From Propionispira raffinosivorans DSM 20765 (lineage in GTDB: Bacteria; Bacillota; Negativicutes; Selenomonadales; Selenomonadaceae): a stretch of 64,000 nt of DNA. Position numbers and translations under genes: made by a program. This document shows positions 1-9,028 of the stretch, piece after piece. The stretch covers positions 62,001 through 126,000 of the forward strand of contig NZ_KB905845.1 of assembly GCF_000381065.1 (NCBI RefSeq). Reading direction: 5' to 3'. Under the pieces are notes generated by a model, which was not told the origin of the DNA, ran no database searches, and saw only the letters and a program-made list of their open reading frames with translations. Position 1 is the first letter of the stretch. Every line of letters begins with the position of its first letter.

Positions 1-176
1 GTTTTTTGAGCCACCTGATAAGGTCCCGCATGTACATCACAAGCAAAGGCTTTATCCACAATTTTATTTTCTACCAACGAAATAGGCAAATAAGCGTGAT
101 CTGTGCCAATATCTGCCACCACTGAACCTTTGGGAACAAATTTTGCCACCGATAATAAACGCGGTCCTAAATTCAT
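1..176 (-). CDS. trmK: tRNA (adenine(22)-N1)-methyltransferase TrmK, N-terminal part (runs off the window start)
   Basis: The reverse strand opens with ATG at 174-176, preceded by a good ribosome binding site (ggagg complement at about 182-188). It reads MNLGPRLLSVAKFVPKGS, then VVADIGTDHAYLPI. The ADIGTDHAYLP stretch is the SAM-binding motif I signature of the TrmK/YqfN family, which methylates N1 of A22 in tRNA. Only the first 58 or so codons are inside the window. The gene lies downstream of rpoD, the same neighbourhood as sigA-trmK in Bacillus. Family assignment is from motif and context; the catalytic remainder is not visible. Confidence 0.88.
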   Translation of the reverse strand, partial: MNLGPRLLSVAKFVPKGSVVADIGTDHAYLPISLVENKIVDKAFACDVHAGPYQVAQK

Positions 177-337
177 TATACTTCCTCCAAATTTTCAAAT
201 ATAAAAAAATGCAAAGCAGACTCTGCTTTGCATCAAATGTATTACATTGATGGGTAATACCAAAATAAAACTGCTATGAAACCGCTTAATAAGCAGAAAT
301 ACACGTAGCGAATCTATTACCCAAATTCTTTATAAAA

Positions 338-412
338 TGGTGGGCCCACCTGGGATTGAACCAGGGACCGACCGGTTATGAGCCGGTTGCTCTACCGCTG
401 AGCTATAGGCCC
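338..412 (-). tRNA. tRNA with CAT anticodon (tRNA-Ile2 or tRNA-Met)
   Basis: The reverse complement folds as a standard cloverleaf: acceptor GGGCCTA pairing with TGGGCCC, D-arm AGCTCAGCGGTAGAGC, anticodon loop CTCATAA and T-loop GGTTCAATCC. CCA is encoded (tgg at 338-340). The anticodon is CAT. The CTCATAA loop resembles the tRNA-Ile2 species whose C34 becomes lysidine, rather than elongator tRNA-Met, but that choice is inference. The T-loop has TTCAATC instead of the usual TTCGANTC. Confidence 0.93.
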
Positions 413-420
413 TTAAAAAA

Positions 421-496
421 TGGCTCCTTGAGTAGGACTCGAACCTACGACCGATCGGTTAACAGCCGATTGCTCTACCAACTGAGCTATCAAGGA
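421..496 (-). tRNA. tRNA-Asn(GTT)
   Basis: The reverse complement gives acceptor TCCTTGA pairing with TCAAGGA, D-arm AGCTCAGTTGGTAGAGC, anticodon loop CTGTTAA (anticodon GTT), T-arm GTAGGTTCGAGTCCTAC and an encoded CCA. It lies 8 bp upstream of the CAT-anticodon tRNA in the same orientation, so the two are probably one transcript between rpoD and trmK. Confidence 0.97.
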
Positions 497-557
497 ATAT
501 GCCAACATCAGCTATTATACAAAATGACATTTATCATGTCAAGAAAAATTTGTAAAT

Positions 558-1682
558 TTATTCAAGAAAATCCTTTAATTTCTTACTACGACTTGGGTGG
601 CGAAGCTTTCGCAAGGCTTTCGCTTCGATCTGGCGAATACGTTCTCTCGTCACACCAAAATTTTGTCCAACCTCTTCAAGCGTTCTTGCCCGACCATCAT
701 CTAGTCCAAAGCGCAGGCGAAGTACTTTTTCCTCGCGCGGCGTCAATGTTTCTAAAACCTCTTCCAATTGTTCCTTCAGTAACATAAAGGAGGCAGCTTC
801 AGCTGGAGCCGGTGCATCCTGATCTTCAATAAAATCACCAAGATGGGAATCTTCTTCTTCACCAATTGGCGTTTCCAGCGATACTGGTTCTTGCGCAATT
901 TTCATAATTTCGCGAACCCGTTCTACTGTAATTTCCATTTCTTTGGCAATTTCTTCTGGAGCGGGTTCTCGGCCAAGTTCTTGTAAAAGTTGACGTGATA
1001 CCCGAATCAATTTATTGATTGTTTCAACCATATGCACAGGGATTCGAATCGTTCGCGCTTGATCGGCAATAGCCCTGGTAATGGCCTGACGAATCCACCA
1101 AGTTGCATACGTACTGAATTTATAGCCTTTATTATAGTCAAATTTTTCTACAGCCTTAATCAGTCCAAGATTTCCTTCTTGAATTAAATCAAGAAACAAC
1201 ATTCCACGACCAACATACCGTTTTGCAATGCTGACAACCAAACGAAGATTTGCTTCGGCCAGCCTGCGTTTTGCTTCTTCGTCGCCCTCTTCCATGCGTT
1301 TCGCTAAAAAGACTTCTTCTTCTGCGGTCAATAGAGGTACACGACCAATTTCCTTTAAATACATACGAACCGGATCATCAATACTGATACCTTCTGGAAT
1401 GCTTAAATCAATTTCATTTTCATCGCCGTCAGTTTTGTCAAGTCCCTGAACATCCGTATCATCCGTGTGATCTGAATCAGCAATTTCATCGACAATATCG
1501 ATACCTTTGCCCGTAAAGATCTCATACATATCATCGATTTCTTCTGGCGACAGCTCTTCACTTTGAAAAGCGTCAACAATTTCCGTATACGTAAGAACGG
1601 CACCGCGTTTTTTAGCTTTATTCAATAGCTTTTCAATTATTTCTGCACTGTGCGCCGACAAATGTTGTTTCTTTTCAGCCAT
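558..1682 (-). CDS. rpoD: RNA polymerase primary sigma factor (sigma-70/SigA)
   Basis: Directs core RNA polymerase to housekeeping promoters. The 374-residue protein is the short Firmicute form of RpoD. An N-terminal region 1.1-like segment is followed by an acidic linker, then region 1.2 ([17 protein letters not shown], about residue 100). Region 2 includes the core-binding and -10 reading stretch ([19 protein letters not shown], then [13 protein letters not shown]). Region 3 begins with [16 protein letters not shown]. The region 4.2 helix-turn-helix ([20 protein letters not shown]) sits near the C-terminus. The ATG has a strong AGGAGG site 6-8 bp upstream. dnaG lies 55 bp upstream, the classic dnaG-rpoD macromolecular synthesis pair. 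Confidence 0.98.
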   Translation of the reverse strand: MAEKKQHLSAHSAEIIEKLLNKAKKRGAVLTYTEIVDAFQSEELSPEEIDDMYEIFTGKGIDIVDEIADSDHTDDTDVQGLDKTDGDENEIDLSIPEGISIDDPVRMYLKEIGRVPLLTAEEEVFLAKRMEEGDEEAKRRLAEANLRLVVSIAKRYVGRGMLFLDLIQEGNLGLIKAVEKFDYNKGYKFSTYATWWIRQAITRAIADQARTIRIPVHMVETINKLIRVSRQLLQELGREPAPEEIAKEMEITVERVREIMKIAQEPVSLETPIGEEEDSHLGDFIEDQDAPAPAEAASFMLLKEQLEEVLETLTPREEKVLRLRFGLDDGRARTLEEVGQNFGVTRERIRQIEAKALRKLRHPSRSKKLKDFLE

Positions 1683-1737
1683 TTACATACCTCCTTTCCG
1701 TATACTTACACTTATTAAATTTTCCCACTGCTTTAAA

Positions 1738-3528
1738 TCATATTTTGTCAATTTCATTTTTTATTCGCTGACTTTCTGCAAGCTCCTGCACAAAGCCCTC
1801 ATCCCCCATACGTTCTAATTCATCTGCCTTCAAGCGATGTTCTTCATATAATTTCCTTAAATATGCTAAATGAATTGTTTTTATGCAATCATCCAGTAAC
1901 TGCAGTCTGTCCTCAGACTCCAATTCATCCAGCAGACAATGTGATAGTTCCGCATTGGCTTTTTCACTCAAATGCGAAGATGCTGTAAGATCATTGATTG
2001 TCTTCTTATTTTTGTAGCTGTCTGATAAAAATTGTATAATTTCGCGATGCATATCTGTTTGAAACTCATTCACCCTTAGCTGTGCATCCAAATAAGGCAG
2101 AATGCTAGTATCCATCCATACCGTATTGATAACATGACGACCAGCTTGAATTACGGCATTATCTACTTTTTTAGCAATCGTACGCATACTCGAATTTAAT
2201 GGCTTTACCATTCGCGTACGAGCCAATCCTGAAGATTTGTGTATTTCACTGCGAATGGCTCCTTCATCAACACCTATAACTTGTGATATACGGGTAATAT
2301 ATGCATTCAATTCAACTGCATTATTCATCTCCGCCAATATCGGTGTGAGTTTTTCAACCACCGCTACTTTTCCTTCCAGTGTAGAATAGTCATGTTCACT
2401 AAAAGCTCGTTTCATTTGATATTCAACCAACGGCAATGCATCTTGAATCAACTTACGAAACTGTGTTGGTCCATGTTTACGGATATATTCATCTGGATCT
2501 TTTCCATCAGGAATTGAAATAACCCTTACATTTGCACCACTGCCACGAATAATAGAAAGAGCCCGAATCGTTGCATTTTGTCCAGCACTATCACTATCAT
2601 AAGCAAAACGAATTTCTGGTGCATAACGAAGTATTTTTTTACATTGCTCCAATGTAAATGCTGTGCCCAAGGAAGCAACTACATTTTTAATCCCACTATT
2701 ATGTGCTGTTATAGCATCCATATACCCTTCAACTACAATAACAAAACCGCTTTCTTTAATTGATTTTGCTGCTTGGTCAAGACCAAATAAAAGACGCCTT
2801 TTATTAAAAATAAGCGTTTCCGACGAATTTAAATATTTAGGCTGACTATCATCTAATACTCTGCCGCCAAACCCCACAACCCGACTGCGTTCATCGCAGA
2901 TAGGAATGATAACCCTGTTGCGGAAGCGATCATAGACACCGCCTGATGATCGTTCTGCTGCCAAGCCGGATTCAATTAGCAGTTCATCGCTGATACCTCT
3001 TTTTTGAAATGCCTCAGACAATTTGCTCCACGACTGCGGTGCAAACCCCAATTTGAAATCTGCAATAATTTTCTCATTGATTCCACGCTGTAAAAAATAT
3101 GTCTTGGCCTGTATACCATATTTCGTTTTTGTCAGGCAGGCATGGAAAAAATCTCGAGCCATTTCATGAACTTTATATAGTTTTGCTATTTCACGTTCTC
3201 TGATTACTTCCTGCTCGGTTTTTTCCCGTTGCGGCAATGGTATATTCAGCTTATTTGCTTGGAATTTGATTGCATCAAAATAAGATAAATTCTCAATCAT
3301 CGAAATAAATTTAAAAACATTTCCGCCTGCATGGCAGCCAAAGCAATAAAAAAAGCCTTTCTCCGGCAGTACAGAAAAAGATGGTGTCTTTTCACTATGA
3401 AAAGGACAACAGCCCCAATATCGATTTCCCTTTTTCTTCAAAGCCACATATTCAGAAATTGCTGCTACGATATCAGATTCTGAGCGCACACGTTCAACAA
3501 AGTCATCATAAATCATATTGCCTTCCAT
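1738..3528 (-). CDS. dnaG: DNA primase DnaG
   Basis: Synthesises RNA primers for replication. It has the N-terminal CHC2 zinc finger (CCPFH at about residue 40, YCFGCHAGG about 20 residues on), the central primase core (FGFAPQSW, YDRFRNRVIIPI, GFGGRVL), the TOPRIM signature (VVVEGYMDAI, and YDSDSAGQNA with acidic metal ligands) and a C-terminal helicase-interacting tail. At about 596 residues it is normal length. An upstream in-frame GTG (3537) would add three residues. ATG at 3528 is preferred because AAAGGTG sits just upstream; ATG at 3516 (MIYDDF) behind GGAAGG is also possible. It precedes rpoD and probably shares its transcript. Confidence 0.97.
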   Translation of the reverse strand: MEGNMIYDDFVERVRSESDIVAAISEYVALKKKGNRYWGCCPFHSEKTPSFSVLPEKGFFYCFGCHAGGNVFKFISMIENLSYFDAIKFQANKLNIPLPQREKTEQEVIREREIAKLYKVHEMARDFFHACLTKTKYGIQAKTYFLQRGINEKIIADFKLGFAPQSWSKLSEAFQKRGISDELLIESGLAAERSSGGVYDRFRNRVIIPICDERSRVVGFGGRVLDDSQPKYLNSSETLIFNKRRLLFGLDQAAKSIKESGFVIVVEGYMDAITAHNSGIKNVVASLGTAFTLEQCKKILRYAPEIRFAYDSDSAGQNATIRALSIIRGSGANVRVISIPDGKDPDEYIRKHGPTQFRKLIQDALPLVEYQMKRAFSEHDYSTLEGKVAVVEKLTPILAEMNNAVELNAYITRISQVIGVDEGAIRSEIHKSSGLARTRMVKPLNSSMRTIAKKVDNAVIQAGRHVINTVWMDTSILPYLDAQLRVNEFQTDMHREIIQFLSDSYKNKKTINDLTASSHLSEKANAELSHCLLDELESEDRLQLLDDCIKTIHLAYLRKLYEEHRLKADELERMGDEGFVQELAESQRIKNEIDKI

Positions 3529-3561
3529 TAAATTCACCTTTCATTGCGCTCTTCGATTTAC

Positions 3562-3726
3562 TTATATGCTGTGAAAACATTCTTCTATTTCAAACAAAAT
3601 ATAAATACTTAAACCTAAATTCGCTAAGATTTTATATTTTCCTGCTTTTTTCAAACAACTTTCACAACTGCATATCTGTGAGTCTATATTTTTTAACCCA
3701 ATATCTTGCGATTTCATCTTACTCAT
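3562..3726 (-). CDS. Possible small protein with CxCxxC motif, between dgt and dnaG
   Basis: A 54-codon open frame begins at ATG 3724-3726 and ends 33 bp before the dnaG start. It reads MSKMKSQDIGLKNIDSQICS, then CESCLKKAGKYKILA and a hydrophobic tail. The CSCESC cluster could bind metal or be redox active. No convincing ribosome binding site precedes the ATG, and the region is AT-rich, so this may be chance. No family recognised. Otherwise the 3529-3865 gap holds only AT-rich sequence, presumably including the dnaG promoter. Confidence 0.3.
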   Translation of the reverse strand: MSKMKSQDIGLKNIDSQICSCESCLKKAGKYKILANLGLSIYILFEIEECFHSI

Positions 3727-3865
3727 TGTTAAATATATTCAATATAAATCATCAATATCCTTTTTCCCTATTGACATTCTTTTATAATTTTGTTCTCAGC
3801 AAAAAAAAAGAACGATTTTTTAGCAAAATCATTCCCCACGATCTTTCAAAACAATCTGTTGGTTT

Positions 3866-4861
3866 TTATAAACGAATCGAGATTGGCGGCATAAAAATTT
3901 CATTAAATAACTGCACCGAATAACTATCTGTAAGGCCTGCTATATAATCAACAACTACAATTTGTTTACCCCAATTCTCTTCTCGATGCAAAAATTCTTT
4001 GGGCAAACGATCAAAATGCTTCATAAAATAAAGATAAAGCTGTTCAATGACAAAACCAGCCTGAGCACGCTCTTTGGCCAGAATATTCGAATGATAAATA
4101 TTTTCAAACATAAAAGCTCGAAAGGTATTCATGACCTCAACGAATTCCGGTGACATAAAAATATCAGCTTGGTCAATCGATGAAACAATCATATCCGATA
4201 CCATTGCTGTTATCATCTTAGACGGATCGATTCCTAACGTTTTTTTCACAACGGCCGGCAAATCTCCACTTTTCAACATTCCAGCCCGCATCCCATCATC
4301 ATAGTCATGGCATAGATAGGCAATACGATCCGCTGTTTTAACAATACGGCCTTCCAATGTTTTCGGTGTTATTTTCCCTGTGTGATTCACAACCCCATCT
4401 TTAACTTGGACGGTAAGATTAAGACCTTTACCATCTCTCTCTAAATATTCAATCACACGCAAACTTTGTTCATTATGCGAAAAATGGCCCACTAAACGCT
4501 GCATCGTTTCTTCGCCAGCATGACCAAATGGTGTATGCCCTACATCATGAGCTAAAGCAATCGCTTCCACTAAATCTTCGTTAAGCTGCAAACCTCTGGC
4601 AATGGTTCGAGAAATTTGTGATACCTCTAAGCTGTGAGTCATCCGTGTACGATAATGGTCACCTGAAGCTATGTAAACTTGGGTTTTATGTTTCAAACGT
4701 CGAAAGGACTTCGCATGTAAAATACGATCACGATCTCGTTGATATTTCGTTCGAAACTGACAGTCAATCTCTAGAGTCACTCGCTTTGCTTCTTTACTCT
4801 TACTGGCATAGGGCGATAAAATATCATATTCAAGCTGCTCCGTTCGTTCACGTATATTCAA
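3866..4861 (-). CDS. dgt: dGTPase-like deoxynucleoside triphosphate triphosphohydrolase (HD domain)
   Basis: Predicted to hydrolyse dNTP to deoxynucleoside and triphosphate, contributing to dNTP pool control. The N-terminus carries the dGTPase-type signature (RDRDRILHAKSFRRLKHKTQV, with GDHYRTRMTHSLEV next). The HD metal site is H..HD: HSLEVSQ, then AIALAHDVGHTPFGHAGE at about residues 100-118. A further catalytic Asp lies in TADRIAYLCHDYDD. The 331-residue length fits the short Clostridia-type Dgt rather than the about 500-residue E. coli enzyme. It sits upstream of dnaG-rpoD, as in many Firmicutes. Exact nucleotide preference cannot be read from sequence. Confidence 0.93.
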   Translation of the reverse strand: MNIRERTEQLEYDILSPYASKSKEAKRVTLEIDCQFRTKYQRDRDRILHAKSFRRLKHKTQVYIASGDHYRTRMTHSLEVSQISRTIARGLQLNEDLVEAIALAHDVGHTPFGHAGEETMQRLVGHFSHNEQSLRVIEYLERDGKGLNLTVQVKDGVVNHTGKITPKTLEGRIVKTADRIAYLCHDYDDGMRAGMLKSGDLPAVVKKTLGIDPSKMITAMVSDMIVSSIDQADIFMSPEFVEVMNTFRAFMFENIYHSNILAKERAQAGFVIEQLYLYFMKHFDRLPKEFLHREENWGKQIVVVDYIAGLTDSYSVQLFNEIFMPPISIRL

Positions 4862-4943
4862 CCTTTACACCTCCAATGTCTTTCTTTCATTATATAACAT
4901 CTATTCTAAGAAAGAAAATTTTTAGTTCACTGTACCTATATTT

Positions 4944-4971
4944 TTGAAACCTAGATCTGTTATAATATAAT
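4944..4971 (+). promoter_or_regulatory. Sigma-70-type promoter for the LptA/OstA-like gene
   Basis: TTGAAA at 4944-4949 and TATAAT at 4966-4971 with a 16-bp spacer. The transcript would start about 4978, just before the GAAAGGAG ribosome binding site of the gene at 4995. It faces away from dgt, so the intergenic region is divergent. Confidence 0.7.
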
Positions 4972-4994
4972 CTGAGATAGAAAGGAGTCAATAC

Positions 4995-5474
4995 ATGAAA
5001 TCAATTAAACTGTTTTTTCTTACCTTTACAATCCTAACATTGATGACGGCGGCAGCTTTTGCCAGCAAACCGACCATCACGTCTGATTCAAATTATCTTG
5101 ATATTAATACAGGCAGATATATTCTTGAAGGCAATGTCCGCATCGCCACAGATTCTCGTATCATTACAGCCGACAAAGCACAAGTGAATATTTCTTCTTT
5201 TGAAGTATGGGGGCAGGGAAACATTACCGTTTTGCAAGATGATATTACCTTTACCGGCGATAGCGTTTACGTCAACGGCAGTAAAAAAGAAGCTTCCATT
5301 AAAGGAAATGTTGATCTCGAACGAAGTGGTTTATCGATCACAGCCGATTCTGTAACGTATAACTGGGATACAAAAATTGCTGAGTTTTATAATAACGTCA
5401 ACGTAAATAACAATGGTCAACAATCTTCAGCTACGTATATAAGCTATAACGTAAAAGACAATGCTATTTTATAA
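4995..5474 (+). CDS. OstA/LptA-family periplasmic lipopolysaccharide transport protein
   Basis: A signal peptide (MKSIKLFFLTFTILTLMTAA, then AFAS) is followed by an OstA_N-type beta-jellyroll repeat: YILEGNVRIATDSRIITADKAQVN, then FTGDSVYV and ASIKGNVDLERSGLSITADSVTYNWDT. These repeating G-N-V and I-T-A-D steps are typical of LptA, which bridges LPS across the periplasm from the inner-membrane LptBFG complex to LptD. The 159-residue length fits a single LptA-like domain. It stands alone with its own promoter, not next to lptB or lptC, so it may be an accessory OstA-like protein and not the main LptA. Its presence argues for an outer membrane. Confidence 0.8.
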   Translation: MKSIKLFFLTFTILTLMTAAAFASKPTITSDSNYLDINTGRYILEGNVRIATDSRIITADKAQVNISSFEVWGQGNITVLQDDITFTGDSVYVNGSKKEASIKGNVDLERSGLSITADSVTYNWDTKIAEFYNNVNVNNNGQQSSATYISYNVKDNAIL

Positions 5475-5479
5475 TATAT

Positions 5480-5607
5480 AAGTTGCCTCTAGCCTATTAG
5501 GCTGCCATGAATGGGGGGATAGGGCATCGTTTGCTTCCTACGTAACGCCACGGAGCCCTATCCCCCATTCATGACGATTCCCATATAAAATCTTTAATGC
5601 AACTTAA
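5480..5607. repeat. Dispersed palindromic element, family 1, copy 1
   Basis: Outer ends are TAAGTTGC and GCAACTTA. An inner hairpin pairs 5506-5525 (catgaatggggggatagggc) with 5555-5573. Between the arms lies GGGCATCGTTTGCTTCCTAC, continuing GTAACGCCAC, which is identical in the copy at 35404-35550. A truncated copy lies at 16353-16419. The arms differ from copy 2 but remain self-complementary. No coding potential seen. Confidence 0.85.
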
Positions 5608-5611
5608 TGTT

Positions 5612-5658
5612 TATAGCAAAAAAGCTTCTCTGTAAAGCAGAGAAGCTTTTTTGCTATA
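5612..5658. terminator. Bidirectional intrinsic terminator between the LptA-like gene and glyS
   Basis: A near-perfect inverted repeat with arms tatagcaaaaaagcttctct and its complement around a short loop (gtaaagc). A/T runs inside the stem give a U-tract on both strands. It separates the plus-strand LptA-like gene from the minus-strand glyS stop at 5670. Confidence 0.88.
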
Positions 5659-5669
5659 AATATATCACG

Positions 5670-7727
5670 TTATACGATTTTACTAAAATCTGCCACATGA
5701 CTTATCAGTTCCAATATGGATTTTAATAAAGCAAGGCGGTTGTTTTTGATTGTTTCATCTTTATCCATGACCATAACACCTGCAAAAAAGACATCAATCG
5801 GCGTTGTTAAGTCCATGAGTGCATCAATTGCCCCACTGTAGTCCTGTCCATCCACTAAGCTTTCAACAGCGTTTGCCGTAGATGTATAGGCTTGGTATAA
5901 AGCTTTTTCTTCCACCAATGTAAATAAAGATGAATTTATAGAAATCATCGATGCTTTTTTCGCTAAATTCGTAACACGCACAAATGCTTGAATTGCTTTC
6001 CCCATCGGTTCTTTGTCGATTTCGAGTGACAGTGCTTTTGCTTTTAAATATACACTGTAAACATCAAAAACACCACCGCTGATAACTGCATCAGCAATAT
6101 CATAACGAATTTTCGCATCCGCTAAAACATTTTTAATCCGCAAACGTAAAAAATCCTCTACATCAACCAGCATTTTACTTCTTGTAGCTGCATCGGTAAT
6201 ATCAAACAAATCCAGCGAGCAATTCACTAGATCGGCTAAAGAAATTGTATACTTGGCATCAATTATAATATTAACCAGTCCCAAGGCCTGACGACGCAAC
6301 GCAAATGGATCCTGTGACCCCGTTGGAATCAAACCGCGACTAAACGTTGCTACAATATTATCAATTTTATCCGCAATACTTACAATACGTCCCGCAGTAC
6401 TTGGCGGCAAAGCATCCCCGGCAAAACGTGGTAAATAATGTTCATAAATGGCAGCAGCCGTTGCTTTCGTTTCACCTTCAAGCAAAGCATATTCCCGTCC
6501 CATAACACCTTGAAGTTCCGTGAATTCACAAACCATACCACTAACGAGATCGGCTTTGGCCAGTTTTGCGGCTCGAACAGAGGTCTCTATTTCAACAGCC
6601 GAAGCTCCAATTGCTTTGCCGATAAAATCTGCCAATTTCTCCAAACGAGTTGTTTTATCATAAATGCTGCCAAGACCTTCTTGAAATACAACTGTCTTTA
6701 ATTTTTCTAAACGATCAACCAATTTCACTTTACGGTCTTCATCAAAGAAAAATTGTGCATCATCAAGGCGCGCCCGAAGCACACGTTCATTACCATGTTG
6801 TACCGTTTCCAAATGCTCACTGCCGCCATTTCGGACCGTAATGAACAGCGGCATGAGTTTCCCATCAGCTGCTAATACGGGAAAATATCTCTGATGTTCA
6901 CGCATTGGCGTAATAACCGTTTCTGGTGGTAATAAGAGATATTTTTCAGAAAAGCTGCCACAAAGTGCAGTTGGATATTCTACCAAAAATACAACTTCTT
7001 CTAAAAGTTCTTCCGTTATATCAGCTTTTCCGCCTTTTGCAGCAGCTAATTCTTCAATTTGCTGACGAATCATACTGCGACGAATGACCTGATCCACAAT
7101 AACAAATTGTTCTTTAAGCAATGTTTCATAATCCGCCGCCCGCGTAATCGAAAAATCGCCTTGACTTAAGAAGCGATGACCGCGTGAGATACGACCAGAA
7201 GATACGTTAGCAACCGTAAAATCAATAACAGCATCATCAAACAATGCCACAATCCAACGAATCGGACGAACAAATTTTACATCAAGATCTGCCCAATGCA
7301 TATTTTTAGGAAAGTTCAACCCATTGATTAAATTTGGCAAAACTTCCGGCAGCAATGCTTCTGTATCGTGACCCTTTTCATGAACAATTGCATAAACATA
7401 ACCATCTCTAACTTCAAGTGTCTTAACATCAACTTTTTGACCACGGGCAAACCCTTCACAAGCCTTGGTTGGATTGCCTTGCGCATCAAAGGCAATTTTT
7501 ATGGAAGGGCCTTTATTTTCACTTTGGATATCTGCCTGTTTTATATTGAGGCCTTTCATTATAAGTGTCATACGGCGTGGGGTTCCAACCGTACGAATAT
7601 CTTCATAGGAAATACGAAGATCTGTAAAAATCTTCTTTGCCGTATCGGCAATTTGCTGTAAAATTCCCGGCATAAAATGTGCAGGAACTTCTTCCGTACC
7701 AATTTCTAATAATAAATCTTTATTCAT
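5670..7727 (-). CDS. glyS: Glycyl-tRNA synthetase beta subunit
   Basis: The beta chain of the alpha2beta2 bacterial GlyRS, needed for tRNA-Gly recognition and charging. The 685 residues match the family length. The N-terminus [20 protein letters not shown] is the family hallmark. Other family stretches are [17 protein letters not shown], the tetra-helical HD-like region ([14 protein letters not shown], here [14 protein letters not shown]) and [47 protein letters not shown] continues into the C-terminal DALR-type anticodon domain. Its start overlaps the end of glyQ by 8 bp, so the two are translationally coupled under the upstream T-box. Confidence 0.98.
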   Translation of the reverse strand: MNKDLLLEIGTEEVPAHFMPGILQQIADTAKKIFTDLRISYEDIRTVGTPRRMTLIMKGLNIKQADIQSENKGPSIKIAFDAQGNPTKACEGFARGQKVDVKTLEVRDGYVYAIVHEKGHDTEALLPEVLPNLINGLNFPKNMHWADLDVKFVRPIRWIVALFDDAVIDFTVANVSSGRISRGHRFLSQGDFSITRAADYETLLKEQFVIVDQVIRRSMIRQQIEELAAAKGGKADITEELLEEVVFLVEYPTALCGSFSEKYLLLPPETVITPMREHQRYFPVLAADGKLMPLFITVRNGGSEHLETVQHGNERVLRARLDDAQFFFDEDRKVKLVDRLEKLKTVVFQEGLGSIYDKTTRLEKLADFIGKAIGASAVEIETSVRAAKLAKADLVSGMVCEFTELQGVMGREYALLEGETKATAAAIYEHYLPRFAGDALPPSTAGRIVSIADKIDNIVATFSRGLIPTGSQDPFALRRQALGLVNIIIDAKYTISLADLVNCSLDLFDITDAATRSKMLVDVEDFLRLRIKNVLADAKIRYDIADAVISGGVFDVYSVYLKAKALSLEIDKEPMGKAIQAFVRVTNLAKKASMISINSSLFTLVEEKALYQAYTSTANAVESLVDGQDYSGAIDALMDLTTPIDVFFAGVMVMDKDETIKNNRLALLKSILELISHVADFSKIV

Positions 7728-8604
7728 GCTCTTTACCTCCCTTTAGCAATGGGTAGCCAAGTTCCTCACGCTGTTTCAAATAACACTGTGCACAAAGTTT
7801 TGCCAAGTTACGAACTCTGCCAATAAATGCCGTACGTTCCGAAACACTAATAGCACCACGAGCGTCAAGAAGATTAAATGTATGCGAACATTTTAATACA
7901 TAATCATAAGCAGGATGAACAAACCCAAGCATAATGATACGAATTGCTTCTTTTTCATATTTATCAAACAAATCAAACAGTAAATCTACATCGGCAAGTT
8001 CAAAATTATAGGTTGACTGTTCAACTTCGTTTTGATGAAATACATCCCCATACGTATAGCCTTCCGCCCATTCCAGTTCATAAACATTTTCCTTACCTTG
8101 AATATACATGGACAAACGTTCTAAACCATATGTAATTTCGACCGATACCGGCTTTACATCAACACCACCAACTTGTTGGAAATACGTAAACTGCGTGATT
8201 TCCATGCCATCGAGCCAAACTTCCCAGCCTAATCCCCAAGCTCCTAGTGTTGGTGATTCCCAGTTATCTTCAACAAAACGTATATCATGTTCTGCTGGAT
8301 TAATCCCTAATTTAGCCAAACTTTCCAGATATAATTCTTGAATATTATCAGGCGATGGTTTCATAATCACCTGAAACTGATGATGTTGAAACAAACGATT
8401 TGGATTTTCACCATAACGACCATCAGCTGGACGTCTCGATGGCTCTACATAGGCTACATGCCAAGGTTCTGGACCTAAAACACGTAAAAAAGTCGACGGA
8501 TTCATCGTACCGGCACCTTTTTCGATATCATATGCTTGTGTTAAAATACAACCCTGCTCAGACCAAAATTTTTGCAAGGTCAGGATTATTTCCTGAAATT
8601 TCAT
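7720..8604 (-). CDS. glyQ: Glycyl-tRNA synthetase alpha subunit
   Basis: The catalytic class II chain of the heterotetrameric GlyRS. It begins [20 protein letters not shown], typical of GlyQ. It contains the active-site motifs [39 protein letters not shown], and then [15 protein letters not shown] (motif 2). Near the end, [18 protein letters not shown] marks the C-terminal motif. The 294-residue length is standard. The ATG is preceded by a gaggtag-type ribosome binding site. It lies directly behind a glycine-type T-box leader and is followed, with overlap, by glyS. Confidence 0.98.
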   Translation of the reverse strand: MKFQEIILTLQKFWSEQGCILTQAYDIEKGAGTMNPSTFLRVLGPEPWHVAYVEPSRRPADGRYGENPNRLFQHHQFQVIMKPSPDNIQELYLESLAKLGINPAEHDIRFVEDNWESPTLGAWGLGWEVWLDGMEITQFTYFQQVGGVDVKPVSVEITYGLERLSMYIQGKENVYELEWAEGYTYGDVFHQNEVEQSTYNFELADVDLLFDLFDKYEKEAIRIIMLGFVHPAYDYVLKCSHTFNLLDARGAISVSERTAFIGRVRNLAKLCAQCYLKQREELGYPLLKGGKEHE

Positions 8605-8698
8605 AAGAAAACTACCTCCTCATTCTTGTTTTGTGCTGCTTGTATCAGTGTATATTTGAAGATGAAACAAACAATGAATTGAATTCGTACGGTTTTGG

Positions 8699-8949
8699 GC
8701 AACAAAAAAACATCTCCATCCCGTAACACAAATGTTACAGGGACGAGATGTTATACCCGCGGTTCCACCCTGATTGGCTTTCGCCCACCTTCGTCTATTG
8801 TGAGTTTTACTGGCAAAATGCTTTCTTCTCACTGCTCCAAAACGCCGTTCACTCTTTTTTTAGCGGACTCACACCATCTCCACTTCGCTTTTAGTCAAGA
8901 GCTACTCTTTTTTTCATCGCATTCATCTCTATCATATCTTCAAAAGACT
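8699..8949 (-). promoter_or_regulatory. T-box leader (glycine-responsive) of glyQS
   Basis: The transcript contains the T-box AGGGTGGAACCGCGG (plus-strand complement at about 8758-8773). It is followed by a terminator hairpin with AACATCTCGTCCCTGTAACA as its 5' arm and a run of T (about 8704-8754). Upstream is a stem I region with a GGTGTGAG distal-loop-like motif. A plausible specifier GGC lies within GAACGGCG (8844-8846). Uncharged tRNA-Gly should stabilise the antiterminator and allow glyQS transcription. T-box and terminator are clear; the specifier position is inferred. Confidence 0.93.
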
Positions 8950-8954
8950 ATTTT

Positions 8955-8983
8955 AGTGTAACAAATCACGCGAATCTTGTCAA
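8955..8983 (-). promoter_or_regulatory. Promoter of the glyQS T-box transcript
   Basis: On the minus strand TTGACA (8978-8983) is followed after 17 bp by TACACT (8955-8960). It lies directly upstream of the T-box stem I, with transcription starting near 8948. Confidence 0.8.
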
Positions 8984-9028
8984 TCAACTTAACGAGCTGA
9001 AAAATATTATCGCCTGTCTTTTTTAACA

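Noticed and set aside
356..787. Long plus-strand frame over the tRNAs and rpoD 3' end
   Set aside because: It crosses two tRNA genes and the end of rpoD in antisense; no ribosome binding site or protein-like features.
3381..3923. Plus-strand 180-codon frame over the dnaG 5' end and the gap
   Set aside because: Antisense to dnaG and dgt ends; AT-rich, Phe/Leu/Ser-rich composition typical of a shadow frame.
5612..5658. Possible small RNA between the LptA-like gene and glyS
   Set aside because: The hairpin has T runs on both strands and sits between convergent genes, so a bidirectional terminator is sufficient.
8620..8961. Two overlapping frames in the glyQS leader (plus 8695-8961, minus 8620-8832)
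   Set aside because: They lie within the T-box leader and its promoter; the RNA structure explains the region.
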